Source: Rhodobacter sp. NTK016B (GTDB taxonomy: Bacteria > Pseudomonadota > Alphaproteobacteria > Rhodobacterales > Rhodobacteraceae). Taken from it: a DNA stretch of 64,000 bases. The stretch spans positions 1 through 64,000 of the forward strand of contig NZ_JAFKOK010000011.1 of assembly GCF_017303295.1 (NCBI RefSeq), read 5' to 3'. The translations under genes were made by a program, and so were the position numbers. Positions 7,654 to 16,404 of the stretch are shown here, piece by piece (the stretch's first letter is position 1; each line of letters starts with the position of its first letter). The notes under the pieces are model-generated. The model saw only the letters and a list, made by a program, of their open reading frames with translations. It was not told the DNA's origin and did not search any database.

Positions 7654-9423
7654 ATGGCACGCACAGATCCGAAAAGAGACGTCGTCATCGTGGGGCTGGG
7701 CTGGACCGGCTCGATCATGGGGATCGAACTGGCCAAGGAAGGGCTGGATATCCTTGCGCTCGAGCGCGGGCCCGACCGCAGCACCGTGCCCGATTTCCAG
7801 TATCCCAACGTCATTGACGAACTGAAATACGGGATCCGCTTTGGGTTCATGCAAAAGCCGCGCAATTCCACCATTACCGTGCGTCGTTCGCTGGACGAGG
7901 TGGCGCAGCCGATGCGGCGGCTGGGGTCGTTCCTGCCCGGCGATGGTGTCGGCGGGGCCGGGATCCACTGGAACGGCCAGACATGGCGGCCGATGGCCAA
8001 CGAATACAACCTGCGGTCCTATGTCGAAGAGAATTTCGGCGCCGACACGATCCCCGAGGACATGACGATTCAGGATTGGGGCGTCACGGCGGAAGAGCTG
8101 GAACCCTATTACGACCGGTTCGAATACATGGCCGGTATCTCGGGGCAGGCGGGCAATATCAACGGCGAGATCATCGCCGGGGGCAACCCGTTCGAAGCGC
8201 CGCGCAGCCGGGATTATCCCCTGCCGCCGCTGCCGCAACAGGTGGATTCGCAAATGTTCGGCGAGGCCGCGGCCTCGATGGGCTATCACCCGTTCCCGCG
8301 CCCGGCCGCCAATGCCTCGGCGGCATGGACGAACGAATACGGGATGCAGCTTGGCCCGTGCAATTTCTGCGGTTTCTGTGAACGCTATGGCTGCATCAAC
8401 TATTCCAAGGCCTCGCCGCAGACCTGCATCCTCGATGCGCTCAAGCGTTACGACAATTTCTCGTACCGGGTGAATTCCGAGGTGCTGCGCGTCAATCTGG
8501 CCGCCGACGGGCGAACGGCGACCGGCGTTACCTATTGGGACGACGAGGCACAGGAAGAAGTCACCCAGCCCGCCGATCTGGTGATCCTTGCCGCCTATCA
8601 GCTGCACAATGTCCATCTGATGCTGCTGTCGGGCATCGGCGAGCCCTATAACCCGCGCACCGGCGAAGGGGTGACGGGCAAGAACTACGCCTATCAGATG
8701 ACCGGCGGCACGACGCTGTTCTACCGCGATGTCGAGTTCAATCCCTTCGCCGCCTCGGGCTCGTCAGGCATCAGCATCGACGATTTCGCCATCAACCAGA
8801 TCGACTTCGCGGCCGAGGGATTCATCGGCGGCAGCTATATCACCGCCGGGCTGTCCAACGGTCAGCCGATCCGCGGGATCTCGCTGCCGGCGGGCACGCC
8901 CTCGTGGGGGGCTGAGTGGAAGGCGGGGATCGGCGAGTGGTACGGCCACGCGATGTCGATTGGCTCGCACGGGTCCAACCTGTCCTATCGCGATTGCTAT
9001 CTGGATCTCGATCCGACCTATACCGATCCGCATGGGCGTCCGCTGATGCGCATGACCTTCGACTGGAAGCCCAACGATATCCGTATGACCCAGTTCATGC
9101 GCTCCAAGATCGAGGAGATCGCGCAGGCGATGGAGCCCGATAGCTGGCGGTCGGGCTACAAGTCCGAGGGCGCGCGCTATGATATCCGCCCCTATCAGAC
9201 CACCCACAATGTGGGCGGGGCGATCATGGGGACCGATCCCAATACCTCGGCCGTGAACCGCTATCTGCAGGCCTGGGGACAGCACAATGTCTTCGTGCTG
9301 GGCGCCGGGGCGTTCCCGCAGAACATCCAGTACAACCCGACCGGCGCGGTGGGCGCGCTGGCCTATTGGGCGGCGGACGCGATCATCAACGATTATCTGC
9401 CCGATCCGCGGCCCCTGGTCTGA
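7654..9423 (+). CDS. GMC family flavoprotein dehydrogenase (alpha subunit)
   Basis: A 589-residue glucose-methanol-choline oxidoreductase. The FAD-binding GLGWTG motif lies at residues 14-19, and the C-terminal active-site region carries HNVGGAIMG and a later NPTGAVGALAYW. A cysteine cluster C236-x2-C239-x2-C242-x4-C247 (around CGFC) matches the small iron-sulfur cluster region known from FAD-dependent glucose and fructose dehydrogenases, which hands electrons on to the cytochrome subunit. With the Tat-carrying small subunit upstream and the cytochrome c downstream it would form a periplasmic membrane-bound dehydrogenase feeding quinone. The oxidised alcohol or sugar acid is unknown. Confidence 0.94.
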   Translation: MARTDPKRDVVIVGLGWTGSIMGIELAKEGLDILALERGPDRSTVPDFQYPNVIDELKYGIRFGFMQKPRNSTITVRRSLDEVAQPMRRLGSFLPGDGVGGAGIHWNGQTWRPMANEYNLRSYVEENFGADTIPEDMTIQDWGVTAEELEPYYDRFEYMAGISGQAGNINGEIIAGGNPFEAPRSRDYPLPPLPQQVDSQMFGEAAASMGYHPFPRPAANASAAWTNEYGMQLGPCNFCGFCERYGCINYSKASPQTCILDALKRYDNFSYRVNSEVLRVNLAADGRTATGVTYWDDEAQEEVTQPADLVILAAYQLHNVHLMLLSGIGEPYNPRTGEGVTGKNYAYQMTGGTTLFYRDVEFNPFAASGSSGISIDDFAINQIDFAAEGFIGGSYITAGLSNGQPIRGISLPAGTPSWGAEWKAGIGEWYGHAMSIGSHGSNLSYRDCYLDLDPTYTDPHGRPLMRMTFDWKPNDIRMTQFMRSKIEEIAQAMEPDSWRSGYKSEGARYDIRPYQTTHNVGGAIMGTDPNTSAVNRYLQAWGQHNVFVLGAGAFPQNIQYNPTGAVGALAYWAADAIINDYLPDPRPLV

Positions 9424-9435
9424 GGAGGACTGACA

Positions 9436-10758
9436 ATGCGCATCTTCCTGAAAACAATCGCCGCCCTTGTCGTGATCGGCATTCTGGTGCTGCTGGCTAT
9501 CATCTATGTCCCGGTTCAGCGCACCCCCGCGCAGACCGCGCTGGCCGATGACTGGCAACCCGAGGACGGCCATGGCGAATACGCCATGCGCCTTGCCGAT
9601 TGCATGGCCTGCCATACCGCCGAGGGAGGCGAGCCCTTTGCCGGCAACCGCGCGATCGAAAGCCCGCTGGGCACGATCTATTCCACCAACATCACGCCGG
9701 ACCCGGAAACCGGTATCGGCAACTGGACCCTCGCCGATTTCCGGGCCGCGCTTTATGACGGCGTGCGCCCGGACGGCACGCAGCTTTATCCCGCGATGCC
9801 CTACGCGAATTTTCGGCAGGTCAGCGAAGAAGACCTGCGGGCGATGTACGACTACTTCATGAACGATGTCGAACCCGTGCGGCTGCAGGTCGAGGAAACG
9901 GCGCTTGCCTTTCCGTTCAACCAGCGCTGGGGTCTGCGGCTGTGGAAATGGGTCGCGCTGGACGATCCCGGTTTCACGCCGCAATACGACGATCCCGTTC
10001 TGGCGCGTGGCGAGTACCTGACCGAGGGCCCCGGCCATTGCTCGGCCTGCCATACGCCGCGCAATACCGTCATGGCGCAGGCCGGTCTGCGCGCAAGCGA
10101 TCCCGAATTCCTCGCCGGGGGCGAGATCGCGGGCTGGACGGCGCCTCCGCTGCGCGGCCCTCAAAGCGCGATCCGTGGATGGAGCGCGGAAGACGTTGCG
10201 ATGATCCTCGGCACGGCCCGCAACGCCCATGCCGCGCTGAACGGCGAGATGCAGCTTGTGGCGCGCGACTCGACGCAGTTCGTGACCGATGACGATCTGA
10301 TGGCGATCGGCACCTTTCTGGTCGGTCTGAACGATCCTGACGCCCCGCGCGCCGGGACAAGCGACGACGCCGAGCCGACCCAGACCGAACAGCTGCTGAC
10401 CGCCGCCGATCCCGACATGGCGCTGGGCCCGCGTCTGTATCTCGACAATTGCAACGCCTGTCACTTCGTGAATGGCCGGGGCGCGGACGAGGTGTTCCCG
10501 GAACTCGACGGCAATTCGCTGGTGACGGCAGAGCGGCCAACCGGCCTGATCGCGATGATCCTTGCGGGCTCGCAATTGCCTTCGACGGAACTGCGTCCCT
10601 ATCGGCTGCAGATGCCGGGTTTCGGCGAGCGTCTGTCGGATGACGAGGTCGCAGCCCTTGCCAGCTTCGTGCGCTCGGCATGGAGCAACGACGCGGCGCC
10701 GGTCTCGGCCTCGGACGTGGCCGATCTGCGCGGCGAGGTGCAACCGGCGGTCCGGTAA
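9436..10758 (+). CDS. Three-heme cytochrome c subunit of the GMC dehydrogenase
   Basis: A 440-residue membrane-anchored cytochrome with one N-terminal hydrophobic segment (residues 8-24) and three haem c sites: CMACH at 56-60, CSACH at 202-206 and CNACH at 339-343. This matches the cytochrome subunit of alcohol, gluconate and sorbitol dehydrogenases, which passes electrons from the flavoprotein to ubiquinone on the outer face of the inner membrane. GAGGAGG at 9422-9427 overlaps the end of the flavoprotein gene, and the two genes are 12 bases apart. A terminator-like hairpin follows. Confidence 0.94.
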   Translation: MRIFLKTIAALVVIGILVLLAIIYVPVQRTPAQTALADDWQPEDGHGEYAMRLADCMACHTAEGGEPFAGNRAIESPLGTIYSTNITPDPETGIGNWTLADFRAALYDGVRPDGTQLYPAMPYANFRQVSEEDLRAMYDYFMNDVEPVRLQVEETALAFPFNQRWGLRLWKWVALDDPGFTPQYDDPVLARGEYLTEGPGHCSACHTPRNTVMAQAGLRASDPEFLAGGEIAGWTAPPLRGPQSAIRGWSAEDVAMILGTARNAHAALNGEMQLVARDSTQFVTDDDLMAIGTFLVGLNDPDAPRAGTSDDAEPTQTEQLLTAADPDMALGPRLYLDNCNACHFVNGRGADEVFPELDGNSLVTAERPTGLIAMILAGSQLPSTELRPYRLQMPGFGERLSDDEVAALASFVRSAWSNDAAPVSASDVADLRGEVQPAVR

Positions 10759-10766
10759 CCAGACAG

Positions 10767-10800
10767 AACCGGCGCGGCCCTTGCGGCGCCGGTTCCCGTT
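10767..10800 (+). terminator. Hairpin after the GMC dehydrogenase operon
   Basis: AACCGGCGC (10767-10775) pairs with GCGCCGGTT (10786-10794) as a 9-bp stem with a 10-base loop, then CCCGTTTCTTTG. The T-rich tail is interrupted, so termination may be partial. Position 9 bases after the stop fits an operon end. Confidence 0.6.
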
Positions 10801-10896
10801 TCTTTGTTCCCCAAATCACGGGCGCTGAGACGCGTGGCCTGATCGCGGCGCCGGAATCGGGGCCGGATGGGCCTTTCTTCGGGCCAGTGACACGCC

Positions 10897-10921
10897 CACT
10901 GTCAAACAGATTGTTACAGTG
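10897..10921. promoter_or_regulatory. Inverted repeat upstream of the flavin hydroxylase gene
   Basis: CACTGT (10897-10902) and ACAGTG (10916-10921) form a 6-bp inverted repeat with a 13-base spacer in the only AT-richer patch of the 261-base gap before 11020. Likely a regulator site in the hydroxylase promoter; the regulator is not known. Confidence 0.4.
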
Positions 10922-11019
10922 TTAAACGTCGTATCCCACGCCGATGCGGCGCGTTTCGTGGCCTGATTTCATCTCTCAGGGCGCGGGGCTTTGCCGTTCC
11001 CATCCCGAAGGAGCAATCC

Positions 11020-12627
11020 ATGCCACGCACCCCGGACGATCACCCGTCGCTCACCGAACAGCCGGATTATGACGTTGTCATCAATGGTGGCGGTCCTGTG
11101 GGGATGGGATTGGCGATCGAGCTGGGACAGCGGGGCGTGCGGGTTTGCGTGGTCGAACGTTACACGACGCCGCAGCCGGTGCCCAAGGGGCAGAACCTGA
11201 CCCAGCGCACGACCGAGCATTTCCATTTCTGGGGCTGCGAGGAAGAGATGCAGGCGGCGCTGAGCGTGCCGAAAGGCGGTGGCATCGGCGGGCTGACCGT
11301 CTATGGCACCTTGCTGTCGGAGTACCATTACAACTGGCTGGACCGCTCGAAGGTTCGCGATTTCTATTTCACCCGCAACCTGCGCCTGCCGCAATACACC
11401 ACCGAAGCGATCCTGCGCCGCCGCGCGGCCGAGGTCGCGGGCGTCGACATCCTTTACGGCTGGCAGGGGGTGGCACTGACCCAGGACAAGGCGGGCGTGT
11501 CGCTGACCATCGCCGAACGGCAGGGCGAGGCGCAGCGCGTGCTGCGCGGGCGGTATCTGGTGGGATGCGACGGCAGCCATTCCTTCACCCGGCAGGCCGC
11601 AGGCATTACGCAGACGCAAGAGGACCATAACCGCCTGATGGCGCTGGTGGTCTTTACCTCGGTCGAGCTGGACGATCTGCTCAAGCGCTATCCGGGCAAG
11701 GCGTTCTACAGCGTCCTGAACCCGAAATACGATGGCTACTGGCTGTTCTTCGGCCGCGTTGATCACGGCAGGTCGTGGTTCTTCCACGCCCCGGTGCCGC
11801 CCGGCACGACGGCCGAGAATTTCGACTTCCCCGCCTTCCTTCACGAGGCCGTGGGGCAGCCCTTCGATCTGACCCTCGATTACGTCGGTTTCTGGGACAT
11901 GCGCTTTGCGCAGGCCGACGCTTACCGCAAGGGCCGGGTTTTCATCGCCGGGGATGCTGCGCATTCGCACCCGCCCTATGGCGGCTACGGTATCAATAGC
12001 GGGCTAGAGGACGCGACCAATCTGGGCTGGAAGCTGGCCGCCAAGTTGCAGGGCTGGGGGACCGAGGCGCTGCTGGACAGCTATCACACCGAACGCCACG
12101 GCGTCTTTGCCTCGACCATCAAGGATTTCATCGCCAAGTTCATCCGCGAGGACCGGGATTTTCTGCGCAACCACGCGCCCGACCGCGATCTGGCGGATTT
12201 CACCGCGCATTGGGACGCGCGCAGCGCCGATACCAGCGAGGTGACAGCCTTCGAGCCGCATTATCAGGGCTCGCTCCTTGTCGACGGCGCGCCCGGCGCG
12301 CCTTCGTCGCTGGGCGGGCACGAGATGCGCGCGCGCGCCGGGCACCACCTAGCGCCGCAACCTCTGTCGGACGGGCGCAATGTGTTCGATGGACTGGGGG
12401 CGGACCATGCGCTGCTGGCGCTGGCCGATGCCGATCCCGCTGCGATCATCGCGTTGCAGGCACAGGCCGCGAAGGCAGGCGTTCCGCTGCGGCTGATCCG
12501 CGACACCGGCGCAGCCGCGCGCGAGGCCTACGGCGTACCGCTGATCCTGATCCGCCCCGACCAGTTCGTGGCATGGGCCGGCGATACCGCGCCCGAGGGG
12601 CTGATGGACCGCGTCAGAGGCGCTTGA
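11020..12627 (+). CDS. FAD-dependent aromatic hydroxylase (PheA/TfdB family)
   Basis: A 535-residue class A flavoprotein monooxygenase. It shows the FAD-binding GGGPVGMG motif (about residues 29-36), the FAD/NADPH region CDGSHS, and the second FAD motif GRVFIAGDAAH, followed by the family hallmark GLEDATNLGWKLA. A C-terminal thioredoxin-like domain (about 420-535) is present, as in phenol 2-monooxygenase. Such enzymes hydroxylate phenolic rings ortho to an existing OH using NAD(P)H. GAAGGAG precedes the ATG. The 3' end overlaps the convergent amidohydrolase gene by 14 bases. Substrate is unproven; a hydroxylated benzoate or phenylpropanoid would fit the region. Confidence 0.9.
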   Translation: MPRTPDDHPSLTEQPDYDVVINGGGPVGMGLAIELGQRGVRVCVVERYTTPQPVPKGQNLTQRTTEHFHFWGCEEEMQAALSVPKGGGIGGLTVYGTLLSEYHYNWLDRSKVRDFYFTRNLRLPQYTTEAILRRRAAEVAGVDILYGWQGVALTQDKAGVSLTIAERQGEAQRVLRGRYLVGCDGSHSFTRQAAGITQTQEDHNRLMALVVFTSVELDDLLKRYPGKAFYSVLNPKYDGYWLFFGRVDHGRSWFFHAPVPPGTTAENFDFPAFLHEAVGQPFDLTLDYVGFWDMRFAQADAYRKGRVFIAGDAAHSHPPYGGYGINSGLEDATNLGWKLAAKLQGWGTEALLDSYHTERHGVFASTIKDFIAKFIREDRDFLRNHAPDRDLADFTAHWDARSADTSEVTAFEPHYQGSLLVDGAPGAPSSLGGHEMRARAGHHLAPQPLSDGRNVFDGLGADHALLALADADPAAIIALQAQAAKAGVPLRLIRDTGAAAREAYGVPLILIRPDQFVAWAGDTAPEGLMDRVRGA

Positions 12628-13843
12628 CCGGCGTCGGGTCCAGATTGAACAGCTTCGCCGCGTTCAGCCCCAGAATATTGCGCTTTGCCTGTTCGCTGAG
12701 GAAAGGCAGATCGTAGATCTCCTGCGGCAGGTCGAAATCGAAATGCGGCCAGTCGGACGCGAACAGCAGTTGGGACTCGGCGTTGATCATCTCCAGCGTC
12801 AGTTCCAGCGCCTTCATGTTGCTGGTTTCCATCGGCTGCGTTGTGTACCAGCAATTCTCGCGCATATAGGCGCTGGGCAGTTTCTTGAGCTGCGGCGCCT
12901 CGGACGGGCGCATCAGGTACTGATCGTCCAGCCGCTGCATCAGGAACGGGATCCACGCCAGCCCGCTTTCCACCCAGATGCTTTTCAGCTTGGGGAAACG
13001 CTCGGGGATGCCGTTCAGAATCCAGTTGGTCATGTGGACCATGTTGCACCACACAAAGCCCAGCGCATGCATCCCGAGGAACCGGTTGACGGTCGCCAGC
13101 GACGCATCCTGCCAGTGATAGGCGGCGTGGAAGGCGATCGGCAGGCCGCGTTCTTCCAGCATCGCATAGGTGCGCATGTAATCGTTGTGATGCACCGGCT
13201 TGTGTCGGGTGGACGGCACGCAAAAGCCGATGACGCCGGGCTTATCGGCGAATTCCTCGATCGTGCGCTCGGCCTCGGCGGGGACGTTGAAGGGCAGATA
13301 GGCCAGCGTCTTGATGCGGCTATCGACGCTCAGCACCTTGTCGATCAGCCAGCGGTTATAAGCGCGGCCCAGATATACTTCCATTTCCGGCTGCGGATGC
13401 AGGCCGAGCGTCAGCATCGGCGTAGGAAACAGCACCATGTAATCCACGCCAAGCGACTGCATCGCCCGCCGCGTCAGCGTGACATCGCGGTGCGTGCCCG
13501 GTTCGGTCTTTTCACGCAGGCTGGCCTGATGCGGGATACGCCCGCCGACATCCTGATATTTCAGCCCCATATCGCCGTTCAGCCCATAGGGCGCGCCGCC
13601 CAGCTTTTCCTTGTGGAACAGCATCGCCTGATGGCGGATCACCGGGTCCTCGATATACTCGACCAGTTCATGCCAGCTGACGGTTTCGACGTGATGGGCG
13701 TCGACATCGCAGATCAGCCAATCCTGCAGCCCGCGTTTCTTCGCGCCCTGGTTCGCATGGGCCAGGATATCGCGGGTATCGGTGGTGACGTCGATTTCCT
13801 GCACCGGCAAGTCGGTGGCGCGCTGGGGTGTCGTGGCATCCAT
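12614..13843 (-). CDS. Amidohydrolase family 2 (ACMSD-like) enzyme
   Basis: A 409-residue metal-dependent hydrolase or decarboxylase of the amidohydrolase_2 group, which includes ACMS decarboxylase, gamma-resorcylate decarboxylase and the LigJ/LigW lignin enzymes. Candidate metal ligands are in CDVDAHHVE (near residue 48), FHAAYH and the C-terminal FASDWPHFDFD. The ATG at 13843 follows CGGAG; an earlier in-frame ATG at 13894 adds a basic tail that overlaps the upstream gene. It is the last gene of an operon with a Rieske ferredoxin and a 118-residue protein. The reaction could be decarboxylation or hydration of an aromatic-derived acid. Confidence 0.9.
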   Translation of the reverse strand: MDATTPQRATDLPVQEIDVTTDTRDILAHANQGAKKRGLQDWLICDVDAHHVETVSWHELVEYIEDPVIRHQAMLFHKEKLGGAPYGLNGDMGLKYQDVGGRIPHQASLREKTEPGTHRDVTLTRRAMQSLGVDYMVLFPTPMLTLGLHPQPEMEVYLGRAYNRWLIDKVLSVDSRIKTLAYLPFNVPAEAERTIEEFADKPGVIGFCVPSTRHKPVHHNDYMRTYAMLEERGLPIAFHAAYHWQDASLATVNRFLGMHALGFVWCNMVHMTNWILNGIPERFPKLKSIWVESGLAWIPFLMQRLDDQYLMRPSEAPQLKKLPSAYMRENCWYTTQPMETSNMKALELTLEMINAESQLLFASDWPHFDFDLPQEIYDLPFLSEQAKRNILGLNAAKLFNLDPTPVKRL

Positions 13844-13863
13844 GGCAGAACTCCGGTTGGATT

Positions 13864-14220
13864 TCAGTCTTCGTCGGGGCGGCGGCGATACCACAGGGCC
13901 AGCTCCATCGGGCCCAGATGCAGCGCGCGCAGAACCTCGGACAGGGCGGTCAGGGCCTCGGTCGGTGAGACGACATCACCCTGTCCCGTCAGAGGACGAA
14001 AGGTGCGTTCCTCGCCGTCGCTCTTGGCGGCATAGAGGCGGATCGCGGCGGTCATCAGCTGCGCCACGGCCTCGTCCGAGACCCGCGCCGCCTCGCCGGT
14101 TTCGGTCAGCGCGCGGCTGTCTTCCTCGATCCGGCGCGCGGCGTCGTCGATCCAGGCGAAAGGATCGTTGCGGCCTGCGCTGTCAGGGGCATGGTCAGAG
14201 GCGGGCTCAGACAATGACAT
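13864..14220 (-). CDS. Uncharacterised 118-residue protein between Rieske and amidohydrolase genes
   Basis: A small, acidic, helical protein with no cysteine cluster, signal or membrane segment; the most distinctive stretches are DEAVAQLMTAAIRLYAAK and ALSEVLRALHLGPMELALWY. Its start overlaps the end of the Rieske gene by 14 bases, and its stop is 20 bases before the amidohydrolase start, so the three are co-translated. I do not recognise a family. An accessory or assembly role for the amidohydrolase/ferredoxin pair is only a guess from its position. Confidence 0.72.
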   Translation of the reverse strand: MSLSEPASDHAPDSAGRNDPFAWIDDAARRIEEDSRALTETGEAARVSDEAVAQLMTAAIRLYAAKSDGEERTFRPLTGQGDVVSPTEALTALSEVLRALHLGPMELALWYRRRPDED

Positions 14221-14572
14221 GGATGGCCCCGTCGCGGATGGCGATTTCGGCGCGGAACAGCTTCATCCGGTCATTCCCGTTGCAGCGCCCGGTTTCCAGA
14301 TTGAATTCGTAGCCATGCCAAGGGCAGACCACATGCTGGTCGCCCTCATCGTATTGCAGCAGCCGGACCTGTCCGCGCTCATCCACCGGCTCGATAACGC
14401 GGGCATAGATATGGCCCTGACAGATCGGCCCCTGACGATGCGGACAGATATTGTGCCACGCATGAAGCTGACCCTTGATGCGGAAGATGCCGATTTCGTG
14501 CTGTCCGCATTGGACCACTCTGCGCCCGCCCTCGGCGATGTCGCTTTCGTCGCAGACCAGATAGTCGGTCAT
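14207..14572 (-). CDS. Rieske-type [2Fe-2S] ferredoxin
   Basis: A 121-residue soluble Rieske protein. The cluster ligands are clear: C43 and H45 in CPHRQG, C83 and H86 in CPWHGYEF. This is the size and layout of the ferredoxin component of aromatic ring-hydroxylating oxygenases or of small assimilatory Rieske proteins. No oxygenase alpha or beta subunit and no dedicated reductase is encoded beside it. The ATG at 14572 follows GGGAGGGGA; an ATG at 14602 is poorly placed. It is first of a three-gene leftward operon. Confidence 0.93.
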   Translation of the reverse strand: MTDYLVCDESDIAEGGRRVVQCGQHEIGIFRIKGQLHAWHNICPHRQGPICQGHIYARVIEPVDERGQVRLLQYDEGDQHVVCPWHGYEFNLETGRCNGNDRMKLFRAEIAIRDGAIHVIV

Positions 14573-14600
14573 CGATCCCCTCCCGGAATGTGGCCGATCC

Positions 14601-14617
14601 ATTCAACATCGTTGAAT
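14601..14617. promoter_or_regulatory. Perfect inverted repeat in the Rieske operon leader
   Basis: ATTCAAC-ATC-GTTGAAT is a perfect 7-bp inverted repeat with a 3-base spacer, 29 bases upstream of the Rieske start and downstream of an AT-rich TTTTTATATGG patch that can serve as a leftward -10 region. Geometry fits an operator for a dimeric repressor. The arm GTTGAAT recurs in the leaders at 40690 and 46400. Confidence 0.6.
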
Positions 14618-14661
14618 GTCTTTTTATATGGCTAGCAGACATCGCAACCCGGTCAAGGCCG

Positions 14662-14690
14662 TTGCCTCATATCAGGGGTGCTGATACGAA
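14662..14690 (+). promoter_or_regulatory. Candidate promoter with inverted repeat for the thioesterase-like gene
   Basis: TTGCCT (14662-14667) and TACGAA (14685-14690) have 17-base spacing. TATCAG-GGGTG-CTGATA (14670-14686) is a 6-bp inverted repeat filling the spacer, a typical repressor position. The box matches are modest. Confidence 0.4.
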
Positions 14691-14753
14691 AAAACGTGTA
14701 CGGATTGGGGAAAGTCCGCAGCGGGTTATCGGCAGGGGGCGAGAGGGCAGGAC

Positions 14754-15671
14754 ATGAGTGAACTGGTCGAGGTCTGGCGCGGTGGCGTCAATGCCTGGGA
14801 ATGCGACGAAAACGGGCATATGAACACGCGTTTCTATGTCCATCGTGCCTGCGAAGGGCTGGTCATGCTGTTCGCGCGCTGCGGTCTGCCGGGCCTGTAT
14901 GCCCCCGCCGCGCCGACTACGCCGGTGATCCGCGACATGCATATCCGGTTCCACCGCGAGGCGCTGCTGGCCGCGCCCTTGCGGATGCGGGGCGGTTTCT
15001 TCGCGCATGACGAGGCCCGCGCGCAGGCCGTGCTGGTGATGGAGGATCTTCGCAGCGGCGAGGTCAAGGCGACCTTCCGCATCGCGCTGGACCATGCCGA
15101 CAGCGCGGATGCCACCACGCTGCATCCCTGGCCTGCGGGCTTTGATCCCGTGCGTGTCGCGGTGCCCGACAACGCCCTGCCGCGCGGGACAGCGGATGGC
15201 CCGGTCGAGAGCGCCGCCGACATCAACCGCGCGCAAGGACTGATGTGCATCGCCGCCGGGGCGATCGGGACGGAAAAGCTGGACGCTTTCGGGCGCATGG
15301 CGGCGCCGGGCTTCATCGGGGCGGTGTCGGACGGCATCCGGTCGTTGACGGCGCCCTTGCGCGAGATCGTCTCGCGCACCACCGCCACCCCGGTGGAGCA
15401 GATGGGCGGCGCGGTGGTCGAGTTCCGGGTGCTGCATCTGGACTGGCCGCGCGCGGGCGACGTGTTCGAAATCCGCTCGGGGCTGGCCAGCGTCGATGGG
15501 CATGTCAAATCGCTGATCCACTGGATGCTGAATCCGGTCAGTGGGCAAATCTATGGCTCGATGCAATCCATCGCGCTGGATTTCGATCTGGGTAAACGCG
15601 CGATGATCAAGTTGACGCCCGAGACCCGCGCCGAATTGCAGGCGCATGTGGTCCCGGGCCTGACGCTTTAG
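14754..15671 (+). CDS. Thioesterase-like (double hot-dog) protein
   Basis: A 305-residue protein with two hot-dog-like halves. The first carries WECDENGHMNTRFYVHRACE (residues 15-34), the D-x-N-x-H-x-N helix pattern of 4-hydroxybenzoyl-CoA thioesterase and acyl-CoA thioesterases. The second half begins near residue 190 (PVEQMGGAVVEFRVLHLDWPRAGD). Such enzymes release free acids from CoA esters. The GAGGGCAGGAC before the ATG is a good ribosome site. It is alone, convergent with the enoyl-CoA hydratase operon (7 bases between stops). Hydrolysis of an aromatic CoA ester would fit. Confidence 0.8.
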   Translation: MSELVEVWRGGVNAWECDENGHMNTRFYVHRACEGLVMLFARCGLPGLYAPAAPTTPVIRDMHIRFHREALLAAPLRMRGGFFAHDEARAQAVLVMEDLRSGEVKATFRIALDHADSADATTLHPWPAGFDPVRVAVPDNALPRGTADGPVESAADINRAQGLMCIAAGAIGTEKLDAFGRMAAPGFIGAVSDGIRSLTAPLREIVSRTTATPVEQMGGAVVEFRVLHLDWPRAGDVFEIRSGLASVDGHVKSLIHWMLNPVSGQIYGSMQSIALDFDLGKRAMIKLTPETRAELQAHVVPGLTL

Positions 15672-15678
15672 CCCCGCC

Positions 15679-16404
15679 TCAGCGGAATTTCTCGGCCGTC
15701 GCGGTGGCGTTCAGCAGCGCCGCCAGTTCCTTGCGCGTGGCATGCGAGGATTCCGGCGCGCGGATCAGGAACGCCTTGATCGCGCGGACCGTCGCGGCCG
15801 AGTTCTTGGCCAGCTGCGCGGCCAGCCGTTCGACTTCCGCGTCGAGATCGGCATCGGCAACCACCTTGCCGATCACGCCCATTTCCAGCGCCTCGGTCGC
15901 GCTGACGGGATCGCGGGTCAGGACCAGTCGCGCCAAGGTCGCGCGCGATACCCGGTCGCACAAAGCGTCCATTACCAATGTCGGCGCGATGTCGTGGTTC
16001 ATCTCGGGCACCACGAAGACCGCACTTTCGGCGGCGACCGCGACATCCGCCAGCGCCGCCAAGGCGCAGCCCACGCCCCCCGCCTTGCCCTGTACGCGGG
16101 CGAGGACCGGCACCGGGGCGTTGCGCAGGACGTCGTAGAAATCCAGCACCGGGTCCGAAATCATCGCGCGCAGGTCGTTTGCCGTGGCCTGTGTGCCGGG
16201 CTTGGGCATCGCGGCCACGCGCCCGGTGCAGAAATCGTTGCCTTCTGCCGTCAGGACGATCACGCGGGTTTCGGCATGGACCGTTATCACCGCATCGGTG
16301 ATCGCCGCCGTCATCGCCGGGGTCAGCGCGTTGCCCTGTTCAGGACGCTTGAGCACGATCCGCAGGACGCCGCCGTCGCGCTTTACGTCGATTTCGTCGC
16401 TCAT
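15679..16404 (-). CDS. Enoyl-CoA hydratase/isomerase family protein
   Basis: A 241-residue crotonase-fold protein. The oxyanion-hole region is GKAGGVGCALAALADV (about residues 108-123), and the second catalytic region VVPEMNHDIAP keeps one acidic residue. The first canonical glutamate position is not obvious, so it may be an isomerase or another crotonase-type activity, not a classic hydratase. It is the last gene of the leftward luciferase-like operon, with its ATG overlapping the stop of the molybdenum enzyme gene (ATGA). Confidence 0.88.
   Translation of the reverse strand: MSDEIDVKRDGGVLRIVLKRPEQGNALTPAMTAAITDAVITVHAETRVIVLTAEGNDFCTGRVAAMPKPGTQATANDLRAMISDPVLDFYDVLRNAPVPVLARVQGKAGGVGCALAALADVAVAAESAVFVVPEMNHDIAPTLVMDALCDRVSRATLARLVLTRDPVSATEALEMGVIGKVVADADLDAEVERLAAQLAKNSAATVRAIKAFLIRAPESSHATRKELAALLNATATAEKFR

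Noticed and set aside
7033-10743. Two long leftward frames (527 and 659 residues)
   Set aside because: Both are antisense to the GMC dehydrogenase operon, whose cysteine, haem and FAD motifs are on the plus strand.
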